From Affinundibacterium baiyunense (lineage in GTDB: Bacteria > Pseudomonadota > Gammaproteobacteria > Burkholderiales > Burkholderiaceae_D): a stretch of 64,000 nt of DNA. Position numbers and translations under genes: made by a program. Below the pieces are notes generated by a model, which saw nothing but the letters and a program-made list of their open reading frames with translations, had not been told where the DNA came from and made no database searches. The stretch covers positions 186,001-250,000 of the forward strand of contig NZ_JAGSPM010000006.1 of NCBI RefSeq assembly GCF_018139645.1, read 5' to 3'. This document shows positions 9,228 to 17,087 of the stretch, one piece after another (the first letter of the stretch is position 1; each line of letters starts with the position of its first letter).

Positions 9228-11264
9228 ATGAAACAACGATTATTGGTTGGCTTGATTGTCACGATGTTCCATCAAAGTGTGTTTGCGGACGACTCCGTTT
9301 TGCATCGTGTAGCGATTGATGGTTCTAAGATGAGTCAATTAGGTTTGTTGGATGCCGCAAATGCAGGCGTGATTGGTAAAAAAGAATTGGCATCAATGAC
9401 CACCTATCGTCCCGGTGAATTACTCGAATCCATTCCTGGTTTGATCGTAAGTCAACACAGCGGAGAAGGAAAAGCGAATCAATTTTACTTGCGTGGTTTT
9501 AATCTCGATCACGGTACTGATTTACGCACGACGCTCGATGAGATGCCCGTGAATCAACGTAGTCATGCACACGGACAAGGTTGGACTGACTTGAATTTTC
9601 TCATCCCCGAATTAACGGCACGCATGGAATTCAAAAAGGGTCCTTATTCATCGACCACAGGCGATTTTTCTGCGGCGGGTAGCGCTGCCATGCTGTATGC
9701 CAATCGTTTGAGCCAAAGTATTGCCAGCGTCACTTTGGGGCAAAATGCTTATCGTCGTGCCTTGCTGGCTGCTTCACCAGATTTCGCTGATGGCAGTTTG
9801 TTGTATGCGCTGGAGTTGACCGGCAATGATGGCCCTTTTGTGAACCCAGACAAATTTAAAAAAGTAAATGCTGTGCTGCGCTATAGCGAAGGATTTGCAA
9901 ATAATGGATTTAGTCTTAGTGCGATGCTGTATCGCGGCAAATGGAATGCAACCGATCAAATTCCCTTGCGCGCGGTAGAGCAGGGCGATATTAGTCGTTT
10001 TGATACGATTGATAATACTGATGGCGGTGAAGCGCATCGCTATAGTTTGTCGGGTACTTGGCGTCGTACCGCGACCGATGATGCATCGAAGATTAGCGCG
10101 TATTTGATTAATACGGGTTTGGATTTGTATTCGAACTTTACCTACTTTATGGATGATCCAATTAATGGTGATCAGTTCAGCCAGCCAGATCGCCGCGTGA
10201 CCAGTGGATTGAATGCAAGTCATACTTGGCATTCGCATTTGAATGGAAAGAATACTGACTTCACTATCGGAACTCAGCTACAAAACGACAATATTTTTAA
10301 TGGCTTGCATAAAACCAAAGCGCGTCAGCAATTATCGACAGTGCGACAAGACCATATCGTTGAAACTAGTCTAGGTTTGTATGCTGATATCAGTACCCGC
10401 TGGAGCGAAAGTTTCCGGACTAACTTTGGTGTGCGCCACGATCAGTATCGCTTTCAAGTCGACGGTGATCGACGCGAAAATTCAGGAAAGGCTAGTGATC
10501 ACATTACTAGTCCAAGCGCCAGTTTGATTTTTGGCCCATGGAATAAGACGGAATTCTATTTTAACTTCGGTACAGGCTTTCACAGCAATGATGCCCGCGC
10601 CACTTTGACCACAATCGATCCACAAAGCTTGGAACCCACAGGTAAATCGCCGGGGTTAGTGCGTGCGCGTGGAACTGAATTAGGTATGCGTACCGAAGTA
10701 GTGCCGGGCTTACAAACTTCGATATCGCTCTATCGACTTGATTTCGATTCGGAACTCAGCTTTGTGGGGGACGCTGGAACAACCGAAGCAGGGCGCCCAA
10801 GTCGTCGTCACGGCGTTGAGATTTCTAATTCTTATCAGGCCAATGATTGGTTATCGATTGATTTTGATGCCGCTTATGCGAAAGCGCGTTCACGTGATTT
10901 CGACCCTGCTGGGAATCGTATCGTTGGCGCGGTTGAAGGTGTTGCGCAATTATCCGCAAGCGTCGATAAACTAGGCGCTTGGTCGGGCGCGCTACGTTTA
11001 CGCTATTTTGGGCCGCGAGCTTTGCTTGAAGATAATTCCGTGCGTTCTAAAGCAAGTAGCACTTTGAATGGACGTATTGCTTATAAATTTAGCCCAACAC
11101 TCAAATTGGAATTGGAAGGTTTTAATCTAACTAATCGTCGTGCCTCTGCAATCGATTATTATTATGAATCGCAACTCAAAGGTGAAGCGAGTCCAAAAGA
11201 GGATATTCATTTTCATCCCCTGGAATCACGTTCGTTCCGTTTGATGTTGGTGAAGACGTTTTAA
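9228..11264 (+). CDS. TonB-dependent outer-membrane receptor
   Basis: The 678-residue protein begins with a signal peptide (cleavage after VFA, about residue 20). A plug domain follows at about residues 45-170, with the typical 'ELLESIPGLIVSQHSG' and 'NQFYLRGFNLDHGTDL' segments and the 'VNQRSHAHGQG' stretch. The remainder is a 22-strand-type barrel ending in a C-terminal phenylalanine (LMLVKTF), the usual outer-membrane sorting signal. It should import a chelate or other ligand using TonB-ExbBD energy. The His-containing plug stretch (SHAHGQG) recalls receptors of metal or cofactor uptake, but the ligand cannot be assigned. It stands alone between a plus-strand terminator and a bidirectional terminator at 11286-11323, so it is its own transcription unit. 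Confidence 0.9.
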   Translation: MKQRLLVGLIVTMFHQSVFADDSVLHRVAIDGSKMSQLGLLDAANAGVIGKKELASMTTYRPGELLESIPGLIVSQHSGEGKANQFYLRGFNLDHGTDLRTTLDEMPVNQRSHAHGQGWTDLNFLIPELTARMEFKKGPYSSTTGDFSAAGSAAMLYANRLSQSIASVTLGQNAYRRALLAASPDFADGSLLYALELTGNDGPFVNPDKFKKVNAVLRYSEGFANNGFSLSAMLYRGKWNATDQIPLRAVEQGDISRFDTIDNTDGGEAHRYSLSGTWRRTATDDASKISAYLINTGLDLYSNFTYFMDDPINGDQFSQPDRRVTSGLNASHTWHSHLNGKNTDFTIGTQLQNDNIFNGLHKTKARQQLSTVRQDHIVETSLGLYADISTRWSESFRTNFGVRHDQYRFQVDGDRRENSGKASDHITSPSASLIFGPWNKTEFYFNFGTGFHSNDARATLTTIDPQSLEPTGKSPGLVRARGTELGMRTEVVPGLQTSISLYRLDFDSELSFVGDAGTTEAGRPSRRHGVEISNSYQANDWLSIDFDAAYAKARSRDFDPAGNRIVGAVEGVAQLSASVDKLGAWSGALRLRYFGPRALLEDNSVRSKASSTLNGRIAYKFSPTLKLELEGFNLTNRRASAIDYYYESQLKGEASPKEDIHFHPLESRSFRLMLVKTF

Positions 11265-11285
11265 ATAATTGAACGTATTCGTCCG

Positions 11286-11323
11286 AAAAAAGCCAGTGAG
11301 ACTAATGTCGCACTGGCTTTTTT
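11286..11323. terminator. Bidirectional Rho-independent terminator
   Basis: AAAAAGCCAGTG and CACTGGCTTTTTT form a stem with a 12-base loop between the convergent receptor (plus) and M28 peptidase (minus) genes. A-run and T-run on either side allow termination in both directions. Confidence 0.85.
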
Positions 11324-11382
11324 ACTGCCGACGTCTGCGTGAATATGTGCATCCGCGCAGAAGTTCTAGTATCAATACCTTG

Positions 11383-13293
11383 TTATTGGATCGTCGCCAA
11401 CACACTAGCTCCGCTCATAGCTGCATAGGCTTTGATCAATAAATAGTAAGTGCCTGCTTGTGGAGTAGAAATCGTAATGGTTTCGGCATTGGTTGAACCA
11501 TCGGATTTTTTGTCGTAGACAGTGGTGCTTGGTGCTGCACCAAATTTGGCATAGATATCACCATCACCAGTGCCACCTGACAATTTGAATGTCAGTGAAG
11601 TCTTACCCGCTGGAACGGAAATGGTGTAAGTCTTGGTCGCATTTTTCGCTAGACTGCCAACGCTGACTGCAACGCCGCTAGTTAATACATTTCCAGGAGT
11701 TATCCCTGTTTGATAGCTAGCCACTAAAGAAGCACCGCTTACGGTAGATGCCGCATTGGTGAGTAAATAATAGGTGCCTGCGCTTGGTGCTGCGATGGTG
11801 ATGGTTTCTGTGTTTGTTGCACCATCTGATTTTTGTAAGTAAGAAGTGGTGGTCGGTGCGCTGCCGAGTTTGGTATAAATATCCAAGTCACCGCTGCCGC
11901 CAGTGGTTTTGAATGTCAAATTGCTGGCACCTGTTGGCACGGCAAAGGTATAAGTTGCTTGCGCATTGGTCGCACCATTGACGGCGACTGCCACATCTTT
12001 CGTTAACACCGTCGTAGCTGGCGGCAAACCAGGACCATCGCTACCCAACTCAACCGCAAATGAAGTTGCTAAGCGTCCAAATTTTAAGGCATGATTTGCT
12101 TGGCTTCCCATGTTCGCATAAGTATCGCCAGTGCCATGAATGCGTGGATTACTCTCGCTCATCGTAGTTTCAAATGGCATAGAAGTCGCATAGCCTTGGG
12201 CATGCCAAGACGCATGATCCGAACAGCCGTAACCGCAGCTGTCGTAACCAATCGTCAAGCTAGGTTGATATGTGCTGATCAAGTTGGCGACGAAGGTGTT
12301 TTGGCCTGCATTGGTGTAATCGGTGTACAGATAAATGTCTTTTGCTGAGCCTTTGTAGTTAGTCATATCTAATTGCATGACACCCACCACATTGATGCCG
12401 TCCGCTTTAAATTTTCTGGCGATTTCACCTGAGCCTTTTAAGCCGACTTCTTCGGCAGCATAAGCCATGAACTTGATGGTACGGCGTGGTTGGTAATTAC
12501 TCGCCAACATAACCCGAATTGCTTCAGTCAAACTTGCGATGCCCGATGCATCGTCATCTGCGCCGGGTGCTCTGGTGGTCTCGGTGGTGCCAGCGGTGTT
12601 GATGGAATCTTGATGGCCACCAAGTACCACAACTTCTGACGCGTTATCGCTACCTTGGATCGTTAAGATTACTGATTTCTGCGGGAAACCAGTGTGCGTG
12701 AACTGTTCTACTGTGACATTGCTACGACCACTAGCAAGTTGTGTCCATTTATCTTTAATCCAATTAGAGCCATTCACCCCACCCGTGGTGGTGTAGTAGC
12801 GATTCACGAATGCGGAGAGGTCAACGATGGTTTGACCAATATTACTTGCCTGCATTTGCGTTAATAGTGGGTTCACGATGGTTTGATTGTCGATACTGTA
12901 CGACGGTGCAATAGCCGCAATCGCTGGCGCAAAGCCATTCGCGGTACTGCTCAATGAATTGAGTCCAGTCGTTTCGCTATCATGCGCGATAAAGCCGCCA
13001 CAACGTTTGAGTTTGTTATGGATGGCACCGGATAAAGCTTGCATCATCGATTCATTGATCTGAACTAAATGGACGCCTTCACTTTTTGCAAAACCAGCAG
13101 AGCCCGCATTGACCATACGGCTTTCTTTGATCACCAGTTTGGGTGAGATTTGTTTTAGCTCATTAAAAGCCGCGTCGCCGATGGTGATCCATACTTTTTT
13201 TTCGGCGCTGATTTCCGTGGTACTACCAGTAACGCTGGCTGAAGCGCTGAGGATTAAGCTCAGCATAACGCCAGATAAAATTTTCTTTTGCAT
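11383..13293 (-). CDS. Secreted M28 leucyl-type aminopeptidase with two PPC domains
   Basis: This 636-residue exported zinc aminopeptidase has a signal peptide, a propeptide-like region to about residue 110 and an M28 catalytic domain at about 150-415. All five usual metal or catalytic positions are visible: His in GGHQDS (227), Asp in GADDDASG (near 247), the Glu pair in AAEEVGLKG (281-282), Asp in QLDMT (309) and His in IHGTGDT (386). A CGYGC pair (353/357) could form the disulfide known from Vibrio aminopeptidase. Two tandem pre-peptidase C-terminal (PPC) beta domains follow (about 440-530 and 545-635), each with the GDLDIY or GDGDIY turn. PPC domains aid secretion and are often trimmed. 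A GGGAGG ribosome site precedes the ATG at 13293. It probably works outside the cell on peptides. Confidence 0.92.
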   Translation of the reverse strand: MQKKILSGVMLSLILSASASVTGSTTEISAEKKVWITIGDAAFNELKQISPKLVIKESRMVNAGSAGFAKSEGVHLVQINESMMQALSGAIHNKLKRCGGFIAHDSETTGLNSLSSTANGFAPAIAAIAPSYSIDNQTIVNPLLTQMQASNIGQTIVDLSAFVNRYYTTTGGVNGSNWIKDKWTQLASGRSNVTVEQFTHTGFPQKSVILTIQGSDNASEVVVLGGHQDSINTAGTTETTRAPGADDDASGIASLTEAIRVMLASNYQPRRTIKFMAYAAEEVGLKGSGEIARKFKADGINVVGVMQLDMTNYKGSAKDIYLYTDYTNAGQNTFVANLISTYQPSLTIGYDSCGYGCSDHASWHAQGYATSMPFETTMSESNPRIHGTGDTYANMGSQANHALKFGRLATSFAVELGSDGPGLPPATTVLTKDVAVAVNGATNAQATYTFAVPTGASNLTFKTTGGSGDLDIYTKLGSAPTTTSYLQKSDGATNTETITIAAPSAGTYYLLTNAASTVSGASLVASYQTGITPGNVLTSGVAVSVGSLAKNATKTYTISVPAGKTSLTFKLSGGTGDGDIYAKFGAAPSTTVYDKKSDGSTNAETITISTPQAGTYYLLIKAYAAMSGASVLATIQ

Positions 13294-13869
13294 CTGTCCC
13301 TCCCGGACTTTTTTGATATTGATTTGATGATGGTGATGAGCATGATTGTTTCGACTTAGAGAATGAGCGCTTCATTTCGCCGCATTGATTTGTGGTGTAT
13401 GAAGTGTCTATATCGATTCGATTTTTTGACAATCAGCAGCGAGTAGAACAGAGAAAGAGATTGACGGAAAGTTATCAGTTGTTTTTTTAGAAAAATCAAA
13501 TAAGTGATTTTTTCCTATAAACCAAACAAAATTTTGCAAAGGAATCATCTACCCATGAAATCGATACGCGACACTGATATACCTTGATTAATACGAAATT
13601 GAGTTGAAAAAAGTAAATGGTATTAATATTTTTTATGTCGTAATGTCCTCAATTCAGCACAATTCATCCTCAAATATGTATGGCGTAGCTTTTGATTGAC
13701 TCGATGCGTCCGGTAGACTCAGTCTAGTTTTCATCCGTCATTTTTTTGAGTGTTATTGGTGCAAACGCATACTGATAAACTTAAATAGAAGCCGCAATCA
13801 CGAGATTTTCTGTCTGTAAACCAGCCGCTTTCGGTATCATGTTGCCGATAATCATCATAGGAAATCTTC
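13294..13869. other. Intergenic region, AT-rich, no gene found
   Basis: These 576 bases lie between the divergent M28 peptidase and ATP-grasp genes. The centre (about 13480-13680) is AT-rich. I see no convincing open frame, RNA gene, palindrome or repeat; promoters for both flanking genes must lie here. Confidence 0.6.
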
Positions 13870-14781
13870 ATGCAAGCGAACTTGGAATCTCAACAATGGT
13901 CGTCCCAAACTTCACCACACATCGCTTTGGTGACTAGCGCGGAATTGCCGGATTTATTCGGGGGTGAACAATTATTGCCGGCAGCATTAGCTGCTTTGGG
14001 GGCACAGGTATCTATTTGTATTTGGACCGATCCGCAAGTGCAGTGGAAATCCTTTGATGCAGTGATTATTCGTTGTCCTTGGGATTACCATGAAAAGCTG
14101 TCTGATTTTTTGACATGGCTAGATCGCCTGCGTGCATTGAAGGTCAAGGTCGTGAATGATTTAGATACTCTTGCATGGAACCTGAATAAAAAATATCTGT
14201 TCGAGTTAAGCCAACAGCAGTTAGCTGTGATTCCTAGTTTGTGCGTAATGCCAGATCAACAAGACAGTCTTACAGAATTGATGGCGCGATTAGATAGTTC
14301 ACAGATCGTCGTCAAACCGGTTCAGTCTGCTGGAGCCTGGCGCACTTTGCGTGTTACTGCGGACAATCTGTTAGAAACCGAGCGTGATTTTTCTATCTGG
14401 CGACAACAGCAAGATTTTTTGGTGCAGCCTTTTATGCCAGAGATTATGTCGGAAGGCGAATGGTCTCTGATTTTCTTTGATGGTAAATTCAGTCATGCTT
14501 TGCTCAAACGCGCTAAAGCGGGTGACTTCCGTGTGCAGTCTGACCACGGTGGTACGGTGCATGCAGTTGAGGTTTCAGCGCAGATGCAAGCACAAGCACA
14601 AACGATTTTGAGTGCCTTAAAGCGAATGCCTTGTTATGCGCGTGTGGATGGCGTATTGCGCGATGGTCAATTTATGTTGATGGAATTAGAGTTGTTAGAG
14701 CCAGAATTATTTTTAGAATTAGATCCACAAGCGCCACAGCGTTTTGCGCAAGCGATTATGCGCGCATTGTCTGCGTCATAA
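13870..14781 (+). CDS. ATP-grasp family protein (glutathione-synthetase/RimK-like fold)
   Basis: The 303-residue protein shows the three-part ATP-grasp layout. An N-terminal Rossmann-like part (HIALVTSAELPDLFGGEQLL, then AVIIRCPWDYHEKLSDFLTW) comes first. A central lysine-bearing strand (SSQIVVKPVQSAGAWRTLRV) binds ATP. The C-terminal metal site has Asp/Glu residues (YARVDGVLRDGQFMLMELELLEP) in the usual 'RvD......vlEiE..eP' pattern. The 'R.pWDY' segment is typical of the subgroup related to cycloserine-type and STM4014-type ATP-grasp ligases. It should join a carboxylate to an amine or thiol using ATP; substrates are unknown. It converges closely with the DUF1697 gene, with only 3 bases between stop codons. 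Confidence 0.82.
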   Translation: MQANLESQQWSSQTSPHIALVTSAELPDLFGGEQLLPAALAALGAQVSICIWTDPQVQWKSFDAVIIRCPWDYHEKLSDFLTWLDRLRALKVKVVNDLDTLAWNLNKKYLFELSQQQLAVIPSLCVMPDQQDSLTELMARLDSSQIVVKPVQSAGAWRTLRVTADNLLETERDFSIWRQQQDFLVQPFMPEIMSEGEWSLIFFDGKFSHALLKRAKAGDFRVQSDHGGTVHAVEVSAQMQAQAQTILSALKRMPCYARVDGVLRDGQFMLMELELLEPELFLELDPQAPQRFAQAIMRALSAS

Positions 14782-14784
14782 ACT

Positions 14785-15315
14785 TTACAATGCCAAGCCA
14801 AGTTCGCACAGTTTGCTCACGGTATTGATGTTACGTGCGGTGCCATTCTTCGCCGCAGGGATCAGCAGTTTTGAATTTGCCATCCCTGCGCCGTAATAGA
14901 TGTAAAGCGCACCATCACCACATACCAGCTCTTCATCACGCTTATTTTTTACTGTATCGATGATTGCCGTGGTGATGGGTTCATCCAAAAATAGACAGAC
15001 GCTACGATTACCTTCTTTATCGGCAAACGGATTGTCGGCTAGTAGTTTTTGTAGCTGTTGGGGTGTTCGTATGAAAACCCCCACAAACTTACCCGCATAA
15101 TCGGCCAGTGCTTTTTCTAGTAAGTCTTGGCAAGCCTTCGCACTTAGCTTGCTAGTAAAAATCACATTGCCACTGGCAATATAAGTTTTTACCTGTTGAA
15201 ACCCAAGCGCCTCACACATGCTAAGCAAATCTTTCATTGGCAATTTGCCAGTACCGCCTACATTGACTGCGCGCAGTAAGGCGATATAGGTATTGCTTGG
15301 GCTGGGATTATTCAT
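14785..15315 (-). CDS. DUF1697 domain protein
   Basis: The 176-residue product matches DUF1697 from end to end. It starts with YIALLRAVNVGGTGKLPM and continues with the MCEALGFQQVKTYIASGNVIF motif, then a 'VFIRTPQQLQKLLADNPF' segment. It ends with the YIYYGAGMANSKL and TARNINTVSKL segments that conclude the family. The fold is a small ferredoxin-like alpha/beta protein with no established enzymatic activity. It lies 34 bases downstream of the DUF3667 gene on the same strand and may be cotranscribed with it. Nothing in the sequence reveals the function. Confidence 0.88.
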   Translation of the reverse strand: MNNPSPSNTYIALLRAVNVGGTGKLPMKDLLSMCEALGFQQVKTYIASGNVIFTSKLSAKACQDLLEKALADYAGKFVGVFIRTPQQLQKLLADNPFADKEGNRSVCLFLDEPITTAIIDTVKNKRDEELVCGDGALYIYYGAGMANSKLLIPAAKNGTARNINTVSKLCELGLAL

Positions 15316-15349
15316 CTAAGGATCTCTGTTTAAAGCTTAAGCCATCGTT

Positions 15350-16924
15350 TTAGGCGCTGGCAATAGTAACGACGGCGGCAAATAGCGACAGTGAGATCAG
15401 TGCGATAAATAGCAATGCAATCGTGCGCCATAGAGTTGCGAAGGTTCCTAAGCTATACGCATGCCGCAATTGTGCATACATATGTACTGGCGGAACGAAT
15501 GCGAAGAGTAATGCGGTGATCATTTCAAAGCCAAAGTAACTGAGTATGGAAATCGTACTTAACAAAAGACACATGAAGGACAGTGAATAAAGTGCAAATA
15601 CCGCGTGATCAAACATCACAAATTTCCGATTGAATGCGAATAGTAACCATAGGAATGGCAAGGTCAGCGGTACTAAAAGGAAAGCCAATCCTGAAGCATT
15701 CTTTTTCATCTTATACAGCGTCAACTCAGGATTACTCTTTGCATGGTCGATGAGGTCGGCGACATAGGGAATAGAAGACGAATTTTGAATATCTATATCT
15801 GTTCCAATACCTTTTTTTGCCTTCTCACCAGCAGCATTGCTCGCGCTTGCCTTGGTATCAGATGCTGTATCTGGGGACTGGTCGTCGCCATTTTTTATGG
15901 CCTTTAAAGCGTCCTCAATTTGTGAGTTTTCTTGTTCTTTAGCTTTATCCTTTTCGCCAGCCGCGATTTGTTTTTTTAAGTATTTCACTTCGCGCTCGGC
16001 AAGTTGAATACGCGGATTGATTTCCCACGGCTGTAATTTTTCGATAGGCAGAGTTGCCTTCGATGCGCTATCGTCTTTTGTTTGTTCATTCGCATTTTGA
16101 ACAGAGCTTGATGCGGCATTTTCTTCAAGGCTTGCGCTAGCGCTACTACTAGCAATAGCACTTACACTTGATGTTGCTTCAGCAGCTACACTCTCTTTTC
16201 CTTTCCTTTTCAATTTGAGTTTTGCTTCTCTCAGTAATTTAAGATTGGCTTCAGTAATGGCTAACTCTTTATTGAGCGCTACTAAATCTTTTTTCTTGCC
16301 ATCGCTTTCATTGAGCACATCTTTTAACTTTCGAATTTCAAATTGTGCATCGCTGATTTCAGATTGTAATTCGAATGCGTCTGCGCCAAACGGCCCTTGT
16401 TTTACTTGTTCTGCAAGTTGTTGGTTTAATTTTTCTTCTGCATTGCTTAATTCTTTGACGATCTCCTCACGTGTATTTGGTGAGCTCAGCAGCGCGTTAC
16501 TGGACTCAGTGGAAGTATATGAAAAAATAAAAAACATCAAGAAGATTAAAAACAAAAACAAGGCGAGTGGTGACACAAAGGATGTGCGTTTACCTTCGAT
16601 GTATTGCTTGGTCAAATGTCCCGGTCTAAAAATTAAGGCAGGAATAGTGCGCCATGCTTTCGTATCAAAATGCAGAATACCGTGCAAGGCTTCTTCCACC
16701 ATATGCAATAAAGAACGATGGATGTGCGCAGATTGACCACAGGCATGACAAAACGCTCCTGTGAGTTGAGTACCGCAGTTAGCGCAATCTTTGTTTGCGT
16801 GATCATTCTGATCGCTGTGATCGTCCTTATGGCCGCTTGGCGATTTGCCGACTTCTTTACTTAGTTCATCGCTGACGACGATGGCTGTTAAGGCTTCACC
16901 TGCACCGCTGAGTTCAATTCCCAT
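15350..16924 (-). CDS. DUF3667-type zinc-ribbon membrane protein with long coiled insertion
   Basis: The 524-residue protein has a cytoplasmic zinc ribbon (CANC at 47-50, CHAC at 59-62). The DUF3667 signature follows: HMVEEALHGILHFDTKAWRTIPALIFRPGHLTKQYIEGKR, spanning about residues 74-113. The first membrane helix is at about 118-137. Instead of leading straight to the remaining helices, residues 140-390 are charged, Ala/Ser/Lys/Glu-rich and partly coiled-coil. Three or four helices then fill the C-terminus (from about residue 405). Family members I know are shorter because they lack this insert, so the loop is an elaboration, probably periplasmic if helix 1 crosses once. Codon composition of the insert is repetitive (Ala-Ser runs). 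Function of DUF3667 proteins is unknown. Confidence 0.8.
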   Translation of the reverse strand: MGIELSGAGEALTAIVVSDELSKEVGKSPSGHKDDHSDQNDHANKDCANCGTQLTGAFCHACGQSAHIHRSLLHMVEEALHGILHFDTKAWRTIPALIFRPGHLTKQYIEGKRTSFVSPLALFLFLIFLMFFIFSYTSTESSNALLSSPNTREEIVKELSNAEEKLNQQLAEQVKQGPFGADAFELQSEISDAQFEIRKLKDVLNESDGKKKDLVALNKELAITEANLKLLREAKLKLKRKGKESVAAEATSSVSAIASSSASASLEENAASSSVQNANEQTKDDSASKATLPIEKLQPWEINPRIQLAEREVKYLKKQIAAGEKDKAKEQENSQIEDALKAIKNGDDQSPDTASDTKASASNAAGEKAKKGIGTDIDIQNSSSIPYVADLIDHAKSNPELTLYKMKKNASGLAFLLVPLTLPFLWLLFAFNRKFVMFDHAVFALYSLSFMCLLLSTISILSYFGFEMITALLFAFVPPVHMYAQLRHAYSLGTFATLWRTIALLFIALISLSLFAAVVTIASA

Positions 16925-17001
16925 GACTTACCTCAATTTGTTGAGCTAGAGATTGTGCCTTATTCAGCTTTGAGTCTCAAGAAAAGCATCGCTGATGATG
17001 C

Positions 17002-17038
17002 AAAAAAAAGCGAATCTGCGCAGAACGCTGATTCGCTT
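17002..17038 (-). terminator. Rho-independent terminator of the condensin operon
   Basis: AAGCGAAT (17009-17016) and ATTCGCTT (17031-17038) form a stem. Read on the minus strand, it is followed by a run of eight T (plus-strand A run at 17002-17009). It lies about 50 bases after the SMC gene stop. Confidence 0.75.
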
Positions 17039-17087
17039 ATTTACTCGAATACACTTTAGGTGATGCGCTGGGTAGAGTTTGTATTGA

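Noticed and set aside
9774..10238. Minus-strand 154-codon frame in the TonB receptor gene
   Set aside because: It lies wholly inside a confident gene and shows no domain signature.
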